Source: Fibrobacter sp.
GTDB lineage: Bacteria; Fibrobacterota; Fibrobacteria; Fibrobacterales; Fibrobacteraceae
Length of the DNA: 60,183 nucleotides
Direction of reading: 5' to 3'
NCBI RefSeq assembly: GCF_017551775.1
Contig: NZ_JAFZKX010000040.1
Coordinates: 1-60,183 of the forward strand
The position numbers and the translations under genes were made by a program. The notes beneath the pieces were generated by a model. That model saw only the letters and a list, made by a program, of their open reading frames with translations. It made no database searches and had not been told where the DNA came from. Shown here one piece after another: positions 25,540 through 35,000 of this stretch (positions within the stretch are counted from its first letter, which is position 1; each line of letters starts with the position of its first letter).

Positions 25540-26103
25540 TCATCTCTTGAAAATCTTGTCGACCGTATCGGCGAACTCCTCGAAAGCGAACGTGCCTTCC
25601 AGTTCCGAGAGCGCCTTCACCAGCCCGCGGTAATGCCACTCGTGCTGCTTTTTGCTCTTGACATGGAACAGCTTCCACACCTCGTCACCGTGTTCCCTGA
25701 GGTCGCGGTAGATGGCGCGGGCATTGCTGAGTTTATCCGAAAGAGCGACGATTTTTGCATCGCGGGGCGCCGCCTTCAGCTGGTCGATGGCGATAGACTT
25801 GCGCAACTGCCAGCTTTCTTCTTCCGTCTTGCCGTTCACCACGATGTCGGATTCCGTTTCCACGAGCTGCGCGACCCGTTCGCCGAATTCACGCTTGACA
25901 TCGGAATACTTCACGCCGGTATCTTCCACCGTGTCGTGGAGGGCAGCGGCAGCCAGAAGTTCCTGGTCGTTTGTCATGGTAGCGGCAATAGAGACCGCCT
26001 CCATCGGGTGGACGATGTACGGGAAACCCTTTCCCTTGCGTTCCATACCCTGGTGGGCCTTTACCGCGAAGACGATCGCCTTGTCAAGAATAGAAGTATC
26101 CAT
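25540..26103 (-). CDS. HD-domain hydrolase, MESH1-like small alarmone hydrolase
   Basis: A 187-residue cytosolic HD-superfamily protein like the hydrolase half of RelA/SpoT and the single-domain MESH1/SAH enzymes that remove pyrophosphate from (p)ppGpp. Metal ligands are visible: AVKAHQGMERKGKGFPYIVHP (two His), LLAAAALHDTVEDTGV (HD and ED), and the later LSDKLSNARAIYRDL (Asp). No synthetase or TGS domain is present. The C-terminal 50 residues are extra. It lies downstream of the ZIP transporter on the same strand, 20 bases away; physiological substrate is inferred. Confidence 0.85.
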   Translation of the reverse strand: MDTSILDKAIVFAVKAHQGMERKGKGFPYIVHPMEAVSIAATMTNDQELLAAAALHDTVEDTGVKYSDVKREFGERVAQLVETESDIVVNGKTEEESWQLRKSIAIDQLKAAPRDAKIVALSDKLSNARAIYRDLREHGDEVWKLFHVKSKKQHEWHYRGLVKALSELEGTFAFEEFADTVDKIFKR

Positions 26104-26124
26104 AATATTAATCTATACTAAAAA

Positions 26125-26892
26125 CTAGCCAAGTGCAACATCCAGCGCCATCATCAGCGAAAAACCGACCGCAAAAAAGACCGTACCGATATTGGAATGG
26201 CGCCCTTCGGACATTTCCGGGATGAGTTCTTCCACAACAACGTAAATCATGGCACCCGCGGCGAAGCTGAGCAGGTAGGGCATGGCGGGCACGAAATGCT
26301 CCGCGAAGAAAATCATGAAAAGCGCCGCGACAGGTTCGACCGCGCCCGAAAGCGCACCGTATACAAACGATTTTTTCCGGGAAAGACCTTCGGCGCGCAG
26401 CGGCATAGAAATAATGGCGCCCTCGGGGAAGTTCTGGATGGCGATACCGATCGAGAGCGCAAGCGCCCCGAGCGCCGTAATATCGACATTCCCCGAAAGG
26501 AAACCCGCATAGACCACGCCGACCGCCATCCCCTCGGGAATATTGTGCAGCGTAACCGCGAAAACAAGCATGGCAGTCCCGGAAAGCCCGCTCTTCGGGC
26601 CCTCCTTCTCGTGATTCACGTGCATGTGCGGGACGACATTGTCAAGGAGCAAGAGGAAGAGGATTCCTATCCAGAAGCCCGCGACCGCGGGCACGAATGC
26701 GAACTTCCCGAGGGAAGCGGCACCATCCATAGCCGGGATCAGGAGGCTCCACACGCTGGCAGCGACCATGACGCCCGCCGCAAAGCCCGACATCGAGCGC
26801 TTGAGATTCTCCCCCATTTCGCGGCGGAGCAAGAAGACGCAAGCCGACCCGAGGACAGTCCCTAAGAATGGAATCAGAATGACCTTCAGCAT
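26125..26892 (-). CDS. ZIP family divalent metal transporter
   Basis: A 255-residue inner-membrane transporter with eight hydrophobic segments. The metal-site helices are clear: TM4 FAVTLHNIPEGMAVGVVYAG and TM5 IGIAIQNFPEGAIISMPL, both typical of ZupT/GufA-type ZIP carriers for zinc, iron or manganese. A His-containing loop (VPHMHVNHEKEG) lies between TM3 and TM4. The start is ATG at 26892. Confidence 0.93.
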   Translation of the reverse strand: MLKVILIPFLGTVLGSACVFLLRREMGENLKRSMSGFAAGVMVAASVWSLLIPAMDGAASLGKFAFVPAVAGFWIGILFLLLLDNVVPHMHVNHEKEGPKSGLSGTAMLVFAVTLHNIPEGMAVGVVYAGFLSGNVDITALGALALSIGIAIQNFPEGAIISMPLRAEGLSRKKSFVYGALSGAVEPVAALFMIFFAEHFVPAMPYLLSFAAGAMIYVVVEELIPEMSEGRHSNIGTVFFAVGFSLMMALDVALG

Positions 26893-27009
26893 ATGTTTAC
26901 CTTACAAAGAAATCTAATAATTTAATAACAAACAAGCGCCCCAAAGCCATATTTTATATCTTTAAAGCGTACGGAGAATTAACGACGTAGATTTCGTTTG
27001 GAGGCTATG

Positions 27010-27384
27010 ATGACCGCTATAATCGGTGCCGTTTTGTTGATGGTCGTTGTCGTAATGAGCATCGCCCTGATTCTAGGGGCCCCGCTGGGTGCCTTCACCC
27101 TGGGCGGCCGATTCAAGGTGTTCCCGCCCAAGCTGCGCCTGGTGCTCGCCACGCAGATGCTGATGCAGCTTTTCTTCGCCGCCATACTCCTGCAGCTCGG
27201 CGGGCATATGGCCCCGTGGTTTTCGCATCAGGTTACCAAGGTCATCGGAATTGTCCTGGCCGCCTACCTGACCCTGAACAGCTTCGCCAATCTCGCCTCG
27301 AAAAGCAAGCAAGAGAAGTACGTGATGACACCCCTTTCGGTGGTCACGGCCATCTGCTATTGGATCAACGCCCTCGCATTTTAA
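27010..27384 (+). CDS. Small four-helix membrane protein, unknown
   Basis: A 124-residue protein with four hydrophobic segments (about 1-28, 42-66, 73-97 and 105-124), the first rich in Met and Val. A GGAGG at 27000-27004 fits the ATG at 27010 better than the ATG at 27007. I do not recognise a family. It is still GC-rich and so belongs to the host-like side of the island boundary that follows. Confidence 0.7.
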   Translation: MTAIIGAVLLMVVVVMSIALILGAPLGAFTLGGRFKVFPPKLRLVLATQMLMQLFFAAILLQLGGHMAPWFSHQVTKVIGIVLAAYLTLNSFANLASKSKQEKYVMTPLSVVTAICYWINALAF

Positions 27385-27485
27385 ATGGACTGCACAGGTG
27401 TTCAGTTGCTGGACGGATAAATAAGCCGAAATTCGGGGGAATGAGTCTCCGAGGTCGGGAAAAATGTTGAAGGAGCAATGCGGAA

Positions 27486-28922
27486 CTAGTTCTTTATCCC
27501 TTTTCCCTCTTTCAGTGAATTTTGCAGGGTCTTTGAAGAACACCCAAGCGCATCTGCCGCATCTGCTTGTGTCTTATATTTTTTGCAGGCGTATTTTGCA
27601 AGAGCCTTATGGAAGAACTTGGTCGCTTCTTGCCATGATTTGTTTTCGAATTCAGGGAAAGCGGCAATATCGAATTCGCTCTTTTTAACGTCTTCAAATG
27701 AAATTTCTGCCAAAATTTCCTCTATTGATTTTTTGCCATTCCATGCAATAATTTGATAGGCTACGGACTGCAAATTGCGAAAATTACCCGGGAGTCGTGA
27801 TTTTCGAAAAAATCTTATAAGGCATTCGTCTTCAGGAGCCTCCTGGGGTGAACTCTCTAAACATGACGAATTCCACACTTTCCGCCAGTCATCAAGCAAG
27901 TCCTCTCGACATTCTCGCAGTGGAGGGAGTTCTACCTTATAAAAAGAAATTCTATCATAAAAATCTGGATCTAGCCTTTCTTGCAGTTCTTTTTCCGGCA
28001 AATTAGAAGCACATACAAGTTCGATATTGGCTGTATTCTCTTCATTACTGCCAAGAGGGCGATAACGATGCTTTTTGTCTTGCAGTGTACGCACCAATTT
28101 TCGCTGTACGGATTTTGGCAAATCTTGAATCTCATCCAGGAAAAGAATTTTTCCCTTCGCTTCTTCCAAAAGACCTTTTTTATCTTCAATAGCCCCCGTA
28201 AATGCGCCCTTCACATGACCAAATATTGCCGATTCTGCCAACGTTGAATCTAGGGAACCACAAGCTACCGCTACAACCTTTTTGTTCTTTATTTCTGCAA
28301 TATGAGATTCCACATGGCGGCTTTTACCAATACCACGTTCGCCAAGCAAAAGAAGCGGAACGTTTCGGACACTGGCATAAACCTTTATCTTCTCTATAGC
28401 ATCCCGTCGCACTTTTGACTTTGCCTCAGGCTCGTAGCTCGGTTCGTTCGGATTCTCCCTTTCGTATTTACGAAACTCGCTTAAGTAAGTGGTTATCGGA
28501 AAGTCAACATCATCACACGAAGTTTGATTTGAATTAGGAACTTTTTGAGAAGAAACTATTTGCGTTCCTTTAGGAAAATTTCCACCCGCATACAATATGA
28601 GCCAGACCGCATGCATCGCAGGAGTACCCGCGGATACATTGATGATCAAGTTTCTCTCATCCCTTATCAAAGGCAATATTTGATCTTTAATCAATCCATA
28701 AATCTCTTTATGTGCTGTTGGATTTTTTAGCGCAAGTTCAATAGGCTCAATGGCGGGAAAAAGACCTTTCATTTCGTCTTTTCTTTCTGCAAAGCCTTTT
28801 TGATAAAGATATAGGATCTTTTCAATTTCACACGAAGATTTAAACTTGTCCACAAACGTCTCCAAAGTACCAGGATCATGGCCGGGAGACATCCAAGTAA
28901 GTAAAGTCACCTTTTTTTTCAT
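27486..28922 (-). CDS. Sigma54 activator with CARF/RtcR-like sensor domain
   Basis: A 478-residue bacterial enhancer-binding protein. The N-terminal 160 residues look like a CARF/RtcR-type Rossmann sensor: KKKVTLLTWMSPGHDP, then NLIINVSAGTPAMHAVWLIL (compare the N.TGGT.pM motif of CARF proteins). The AAA+ domain has Walker A GERGIGKS (194-201), the sigma54-contact loop GAFTGA (239-244), Walker B ILFLDE (259-264), an arginine region around 315-324 and LPGNFRNLQ (377-385). A Fis-like helix-turn-helix (about 452-471, TQADAADALGCSSKTLQNSL) ends it. The ATG at 28922 starts right at the first beta strand; a longer frame to 29069 would run over the sigma54 promoter of the facing operon. It is divergent from the 29117-40814 operon and is very likely its activator. 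The ligand (cyclic oligonucleotide or cyclic-phosphate RNA) is inferred. Confidence 0.88.
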   Translation of the reverse strand: MKKKVTLLTWMSPGHDPGTLETFVDKFKSSCEIEKILYLYQKGFAERKDEMKGLFPAIEPIELALKNPTAHKEIYGLIKDQILPLIRDERNLIINVSAGTPAMHAVWLILYAGGNFPKGTQIVSSQKVPNSNQTSCDDVDFPITTYLSEFRKYERENPNEPSYEPEAKSKVRRDAIEKIKVYASVRNVPLLLLGERGIGKSRHVESHIAEIKNKKVVAVACGSLDSTLAESAIFGHVKGAFTGAIEDKKGLLEEAKGKILFLDEIQDLPKSVQRKLVRTLQDKKHRYRPLGSNEENTANIELVCASNLPEKELQERLDPDFYDRISFYKVELPPLRECREDLLDDWRKVWNSSCLESSPQEAPEDECLIRFFRKSRLPGNFRNLQSVAYQIIAWNGKKSIEEILAEISFEDVKKSEFDIAAFPEFENKSWQEATKFFHKALAKYACKKYKTQADAADALGCSSKTLQNSLKEGKGIKN

Positions 28923-28954
28923 GTTTTCAATATACAATTTTTTCGCTTTTAGGG

Positions 28955-28969
28955 AAATTTTTTTCTTAT
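28955..28969 (+). promoter_or_regulatory. Candidate activator site for operon promoter P1
   Basis: The motif AAATTTTTTTCTTAT ends 75 bases before the -24 GG of the sigma54 promoter at 29042. A near copy (AAATTTTTCTTAT within the palindrome at 40843-40868) ends 72 bases before the second sigma54 promoter. Position and resemblance suggest an enhancer site; this is inference and the motif is A/T-rich. Confidence 0.35.
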
Positions 28970-29041
28970 CACTTCGCATTAGGAAAAGATTTATTGGTAA
29001 AAAATTCCGTTTTTTCCCACTATTTCGCTCCATCTGATTTT

Positions 29042-29057
29042 TTGGCACGTTTTTTGC
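29042..29057 (+). promoter_or_regulatory. Sigma54 (-24/-12) promoter P1
   Basis: TTGGCACGTTTTTTGC matches the RpoN consensus TGGCACG-N4-TTGC. The GG (29044-29045) and GC (29056-29057) are the required 12 bases apart. Transcription would start near 29069, giving a leader of about 48 bases with AAAGGATGG before the ATG at 29117. It drives the seven-gene operon and lies between it and the sigma54 activator gene. Confidence 0.88.
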
Positions 29058-29116
29058 CATATTTTTCACGAAACCACAAAAAAATGTATATATCTATTAA
29101 CAAAGGATGGTAAGCC

Positions 29117-29827
29117 ATGAGTGTATTCAACAATGTCATCAACATTCAAGCCCGCCCGCTTCCTGTAATTATTCTTGCGGATGTAAGCGGTAGCATGAGT
29201 GAAATCGGCAAGCTCGATTCTTTGAAACTTGCTTTAAAAAATATGATTGCGTCATTCAAAAACGCTTCATCTTCATCTTTGGAAGCAGAAATCTATGTTT
29301 CGCTCATAACATTTGGCAATAATGCCACAAATATTGTTTTGGAGCCGCAGGCTGCAAGCGAAATTGCAAATGATGCATCCAAAATGAGCGCCATTGATGG
29401 GTTGGTGGCGGTTGGTAATACACCTCTTGGTGGAGCTTTAACAAGCCTCGTAGATATGCTGGAAAGGAGAGATATTTATCCATCTCGTGCATATCGTCCA
29501 TTTATTGTTCTTGCATCTGATGGCAAGCCTAATGATTCCTGGCAAGATCCATTAAGTAGACTTCTTAATAGTGAGCGGAGCAAAAAAGCGACCCGTCTTG
29601 CGCTTGCTATTGGGGCGGATGCGGACGAAAACATGTTAAAAAAATTCGTGAATAATGATGAAATTCCTGTATTTAAAGCGAACAACGCCGCTGAAATACA
29701 AAAATTCTTCAAATGCGTCACGATGTCCGCCATTAAGAGTTCGCAATCGGCCAAGCCTGGCGAAATTAGCGCGAATGACATCATTGGCCTTTCTGAAAGT
29801 GTTAAGGATCTCTTTGATGAGGATTAA
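29117..29827 (+). CDS. VWA-domain protein, TerY-like
   Basis: A 236-residue cytosolic von Willebrand factor A protein of the TerY type. The MIDAS metal site is complete: DVSGSM (22-27), Thr102 in GNTPLGGAL and Asp135 in LASDGKPND. The C-terminal 40 residues (SSQSAKPGEISANDIIGLSESVKDLF) are a typical TerY tail. In TerY-P triads such a protein travels with a PP2C phosphatase and a zinc-ribbon kinase, as here. It is the first gene after the sigma54 promoter; the next gene starts three bases after its stop. Confidence 0.92.
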   Translation: MSVFNNVINIQARPLPVIILADVSGSMSEIGKLDSLKLALKNMIASFKNASSSSLEAEIYVSLITFGNNATNIVLEPQAASEIANDASKMSAIDGLVAVGNTPLGGALTSLVDMLERRDIYPSRAYRPFIVLASDGKPNDSWQDPLSRLLNSERSKKATRLALAIGADADENMLKKFVNNDEIPVFKANNAAEIQKFFKCVTMSAIKSSQSAKPGEISANDIIGLSESVKDLFDED

Positions 29828-29830
29828 CAT

Positions 29831-30556
29831 TTGCTTTTAGAATATGTCACTAGTAGAAAATGGAAAACAGTCCAAGCTTCGGTACGGGGGCCTGGACATA
29901 TCAAGGACAATCTTCCAAATCAAGATTGTACATATATTGGTTATGTTGACAAATTTCTATTAGTGATGGTTTGTGATGGATTAGGGTCCCATGCTCATAG
30001 TGATTATGGGGCGCAAACTTTGTGCAAATTATTCGCACCGTGTTTTAAGGAATGGAGTAAATACAAATCACATATTCCGACAGATTTTTTGCGACTATTA
30101 CATTGCCAATGGTTAATGCATGTACGTAATTTTGGGGCAGATGAATGTGGTTGTACCTGCCAGTTTGCTATTGTTAATAGTAAGGGCAAAGGTTGGTTAG
30201 CCCAACTAGGAGATGGAATGACTCTTGTGCGACACAATGGGAAGATTGAGGCGTTTTCTGAAATCAAGGATGGTTTTGGTAACGAAACTTCCGCTATGGG
30301 GGACTATGATACCATTCCGTTTTGGCGTTTAAATAAGATAGAGTTAAGTTCTCCAAGCGATAGAATTCTTATGATGACAGATGGAATCAGCGAAGATATT
30401 TTATCTGATGCTATGGATGAATTTGTTTCTGTCTTTGATAATTTTTTTAAGGTTCCAATTAATCGAGCCCAAAAGAATCTAAAAGATGAACTGACACATT
30501 GGCCGACACAACACCATATTGATGACAAAACCATCGTTGCTATTGAAAGAAGGTGA
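29831..30556 (+). CDS. PP2C-type protein phosphatase of the TerY-P triad
   Basis: A 241-residue PPM/PP2C phosphatase. The metal-binding signature residues are present: NQDC (Asp32), VMVCDGLGSHAHSDYGA (Asp49), LAQLGDGM (127-129), MMTDGISED (TDG 183-185) and DDKTIVAIE (231-237). It probably reverses phosphorylation by the kinase encoded next. No ATG exists before the conserved core, so the TTG at 29831 is the start; GATGAGG at 29816-29822 supports it. The use of TTG inside a tightly packed operon could tune its level. Confidence 0.9.
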   Translation: MLLEYVTSRKWKTVQASVRGPGHIKDNLPNQDCTYIGYVDKFLLVMVCDGLGSHAHSDYGAQTLCKLFAPCFKEWSKYKSHIPTDFLRLLHCQWLMHVRNFGADECGCTCQFAIVNSKGKGWLAQLGDGMTLVRHNGKIEAFSEIKDGFGNETSAMGDYDTIPFWRLNKIELSSPSDRILMMTDGISEDILSDAMDEFVSVFDNFFKVPINRAQKNLKDELTHWPTQHHIDDKTIVAIERR

Positions 30557-30562
30557 TTTGTT

Positions 30563-32017
30563 ATGTTTACAGAAGAACTTGTAAAAGAAAATCGCATCAT
30601 AGTAGTTGAAACTGAAAGCGCTGGCAAATTTGATTTAAAAGAATGTATTGGAGAAGGCGGACAGGGGGCTGTATATAAAACACAGCATCCAAATCTGCTT
30701 GTTAAATTAAGTTACGCATCAAAGGACAATTTCAATCCTAATATTGTTTATAGACGTTATAGGAATCTTCGTTCTAGAATAGACTTACCTAATAATTTGG
30801 CAAAGCCTTTAAATGAAATCAAGCCTATTATAAAGGGAGGAAAGGTTTTCTATGGTTACGTCATGGAACTGATGGAAGATATGGTTCCATTAAGCAGTCT
30901 TCATTGCAAAAAAGGCGAAGAATTTGCTTTATACATAGAACGACTCGGCGGAATTCGACGTATCTATACACTTTTGCGTAAACTAGCTGAAATACTTAAT
31001 CAAATACATGCAGTCGGTTACTGTTATGGGGACTTGAACCCAAATAATATCTTTATTTCTAGCGATACTGAATTTAGCGAAGTACAACTTATCGACTGTG
31101 ATAATATGACCATTGCTGCAGACTTCAAGGATTCAATATCGTTTAAGGGATTCTCTGCACCCGAAATTGTAAGAGAACATAAGTTCAATACACCTTTAAG
31201 TGACACATGGAGTTTTGCCGTAGTTGCGTTCTTTGCCCTTCGGCAGGAATTGCCATTTCATGGAAGACTTGTAACTGATGCGGCTACTATGGATATTTCA
31301 ACCATAGAGAAAAAAGAAGAGGAAGCGGATCTTCCGTTTATCGATGATCAAGATGAAGATAACGTAGGAGAATCGGCCGTCTTTCGCGAAGTCATGGAAA
31401 CGAAGAATTTGCAAGACCTGTTTAAAAGAACGTTTTCCGGTGAAAAGAATTTTTTGACAAGACCGGCTTTGTTTGAATGGATTGAGGCTCTTCAGATAGG
31501 CGAAAATTCATTCATGAAATGCAAAAATTGTGGAAAGCATTACATTAAGATGGGCAAGAAGTGCGAATGTCCTTTTTGCGATACAGAATCACATGTACCA
31601 TACATCCTTTTGCTCAATATGATTTATACAGGGGGACAACTTATAGAAACAAGTTCTAGCCATCCCACATATTTGCTAGAAGATTCATCTGCCCTGTTGA
31701 TTATTCCCATGGCAGAAACCAAATCGGCTAATATCAAAGTCTCGTTCAATGCTTCCAAGCAACAGTTAAGCCTTCTGCTGACAAATCAGGATGAACTTAA
31801 GGCGACCTTATTGATTGATAAAGAAAAGACAACTAAGAATTGTGCTCTAAAAAAAGATGTTCCTCTCCTTGTTAAAGTCAAAGAGGATTGCCGATGCTAC
31901 ATCTTTTTCCCAGAATACACTCTCACAGAAATTATAAACAACGAAGATGAATCCGAAGAAAGTTCTTCTTTAAAATTTAGGGGCGCAATCAAATTCAAGT
32001 ATTGGGGTGAAGCATGA
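30563..32017 (+). CDS. Hanks-type kinase with C-terminal zinc ribbon (TerY-P kinase)
   Basis: A 484-residue protein kinase. The glycine loop GEGGQG is at 30-35, the ATP-anchoring Lys48 in LLVKL, the catalytic loop YGDLNPNN at 155-162, the Mg-binding Asp178 in LIDCDN (DFG equivalent) and SAPE at 198-201. An acidic insert (about 250-270) follows. A zinc ribbon (C320-x2-C323 .. C336-x2-C339) then leads to a C-terminal beta-rich domain (about 345-480). Kinase plus ribbon is the TerY-P form. Catalysis of Ser/Thr phosphorylation and its target are inferred; the target may be another operon product. It overlaps the helicase start by ATGA. Confidence 0.9.
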   Translation: MFTEELVKENRIIVVETESAGKFDLKECIGEGGQGAVYKTQHPNLLVKLSYASKDNFNPNIVYRRYRNLRSRIDLPNNLAKPLNEIKPIIKGGKVFYGYVMELMEDMVPLSSLHCKKGEEFALYIERLGGIRRIYTLLRKLAEILNQIHAVGYCYGDLNPNNIFISSDTEFSEVQLIDCDNMTIAADFKDSISFKGFSAPEIVREHKFNTPLSDTWSFAVVAFFALRQELPFHGRLVTDAATMDISTIEKKEEEADLPFIDDQDEDNVGESAVFREVMETKNLQDLFKRTFSGEKNFLTRPALFEWIEALQIGENSFMKCKNCGKHYIKMGKKCECPFCDTESHVPYILLLNMIYTGGQLIETSSSHPTYLLEDSSALLIIPMAETKSANIKVSFNASKQQLSLLLTNQDELKATLLIDKEKTTKNCALKKDVPLLVKVKEDCRCYIFFPEYTLTEIINNEDESEESSSLKFRGAIKFKYWGEA

Positions 32018-35000
32018 ATAATGAGCAACTAAACATCATTGCGTGCAATTCCTCGGCTCAACTTGTAGATGTGATTGTTGATGATGATGGTAAAGTCGGT
32101 ATCAATAGATTCGATGTTTGGGAACTTACTCCAAGTGGTTTTTTCAAGAATAGTAACCATCCTGAAAAAAAATACTTGCCTAAAAATTCATCTATAGATA
32201 ATCAAGAATCTCTTTATATTGTCGATTCCATCAAACAGACGAATGGTTCCTATGAAATAGGCCTGAATCAATGGGATTTTGGCGGTCCCACTATTAAAGG
32301 GAATATAGGCCAAGTGTGCGACATTGTTGTTCCGACCCCTCTTCTCATAGCAGTCACTAAGAAAAAAAACTTTAAAGATGCTGAACAGGCTTTTGATTGG
32401 TTTAAGAACGAATTTCTTTTTCATACAACTGAAAATTTGTACTTATTCTTTAAAATATTGAGTAATGAGCCTGGTTTAGAAGGAGGATGGCTAGGACGAA
32501 AGAATATTGCAAATATTGAAAGCAAGAAGATTAATGGTAAGGACTATCTCTTTGTCAGTAGTTTAAAAAGGTCTCCGCAAAAGAAACTGAATATACAAAA
32601 GGGTATAGCGCACGTTCGGTTTGTATCGGAACAGGATGCTGTCGAAAGCGATCCTATTTTGAACGCTCAATTGGCAAAGCAGGCTGCAGATCCAAACTCC
32701 ATCATCAACCTTTGGGAAAAATACAATCAGGTTGATGCAAATATGTTGGAGGATTATAAAAATCAATCAGGGATTCTCCGGATTGAAAAGATTTCGGCAA
32801 AAGGCGAAAATTGCAGCGCTACACTTCAGAATAAAACTGAGGAAATAGAAAATTTTAAGAACATATACAATCAGTTAAACAGCAATCAGAAAAATGCCTA
32901 TTCCATTTATGTTTTCGCGGGAAAAAATAAACACCCAATATGTAATGAACACATTGATGAACAAAAACGAACCATCTCTTGGAAATGGAACGAACGAAAG
33001 CCACAATACAATAATAATGAAAAATTGGAACTAGAAGGTTTCGCCATTAATTTTATGCCATGGGCAATTGCCTCTAAACGCAGGACAGATGCTCTTGAAA
33101 AAGTTCGTACGCGAAACATCCCAATTCCCACTATTACAGACATCTTAAACAAAACAACGATGCCGTCATTCAGTTCGGCGACTACAAAAAAAGCGCCTAC
33201 TGAATTGCAAATAGAAGCTGCGTTTGGTGATAGTAAGCCCAACGACGCTCAAATAAAGGCTCTTAAAGTTTGCCTTAATACTCCTGATATAGCTCTTATT
33301 CAAGGACCTCCTGGAACGGGAAAGACTCGCGTCATTAATGCATTACAAAAATACTTGCAATCAACAGACCCGAGGCATCCCGAAAAAATGCCGAGCATAT
33401 TGCTGACAAGTTTTCAGCATGTGGCCGTTGACAATGTGGCTGATGGAAGTTCAATTTGGGGACTCCCTGTATTTCGTTTCTATGGGGAACAAAAGGACAA
33501 GGAGCAAATTTTTAGGGGGCTACAGCAATGGCAAGAAGAAACTGCGAAAAAGATAGATGAGCAAATAAACAAAGTGCAGATTAACTCCCGATACAAGGAA
33601 TATGATAAGCTGCAAGTGAGTCTCAATGCGATAAGGGCAGCAAGATCCTCGTACGAGATTCGTAATTTAATACAAGAGATTATTGGCCTTTCGGCCACAA
33701 ATAACTTTCTTTCGCCATCAGAAGTTTCGACTCTTAAAGATTTTAAAAAAAGATTCCAAAGCAAGCAGATGGATTATCGATTCTATCAATGCCTAATGGG
33801 GTTAAGAACGACTCCCGTGGGATTTAATGATGATGGAAAGAGAATGATTGAGCGATTGTTGGAATACTACGACTTGCGTAAGGATTCTTTAAATTGCGAT
33901 GCAGTGGAGAATGGGTACGAAAGATTACAGAAACTGATGGAATCTACACCTAGCAAAGAAGATTTTGATTGGATTGAATGGCTTAAAGATGAAGGCATTG
34001 CTCAAATGGTGCATAATCCGACAAATTCTTTTGACCATCGGCTATTCACAATGCTTCAAGACTATATTGAGACGACCATAATTCCCAATATCAAGGAGCG
34101 TATTAGGCAAACTGATATTCAAAAGTACATTATTTTGAACGGATATAAGGAAAATGTCGGCTTCAAGTCTATTAGGAATGCAATGCTCCGTTACGCTATG
34201 ACTTATGCGGCGACTGTTCAGCAATCCAAAAGCGAGTCTTTTGTCCGGCTCCTCGGGGAAAAAAACTTTGAATTCGACTATGTCATCATTGATGAAGCGG
34301 CTCGTGCAAATCCGCTTGATCTATTCATTCCGATTACTTTAGCACGAAAAAAAGTTATACTGGTAGGCGATCATAAACAACTTCCTCAATTAGTTGATCA
34401 AGATATTTTGGAGCAGATGGAGTCTAACAACGATTCTGAGGAGCGATTTGAAGAACTAAAAGGCTTTATGGAAAAGTCGCTGTTTGAATCCCTTTGGAAT
34501 TACTTAAAAATGGAACGAAACGATGGCGTTGTACGCACAGTAACGCTTGATACTCAATACCGCATGCCGAAAAAATTGAGCGATTTTGTGAGCAAAAATT
34601 TTTATGGTGAAGAAACTCATATTCAAACTGGCAAAAATCCCAACGACTGCATTCATCACGTTTCTAGGTATATAAAGAAAAACGGTGAGTGTAAGTGCGC
34701 AGTCTGGGAAAACGTTGATGGTAAAGAATCCGGGAAAATAAGCAAAACGAACGAAGCCGAGGCGGAACTGATTATCAAACGTATAAGGGAAATTGTAAAA
34801 GAAACCGATGAATCAATTGGTGTTATTGCCTCGTATAGCGCCCAAACAAGGCTCATTGATAAAATGGCGAAATCAGATGCCGAACTGAAAAAAAGGATTG
34901 ATTCCAAACAGTTGGAAATTGGGTCAATTGATGCTTTTCAGGGACGACAATTTGACATTGTATTTTTCTCTGTCGTTCGCAGCAATGACAAAAACATCTT

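Noticed and set aside
28923-29069. A 49-residue N-terminal extension of the sigma54 activator
   Set aside because: It is Lys/Asn-rich, has no ribosome site and would overlap the sigma54 promoter; the ATG at 28922 starts at the first strand of the sensor fold.
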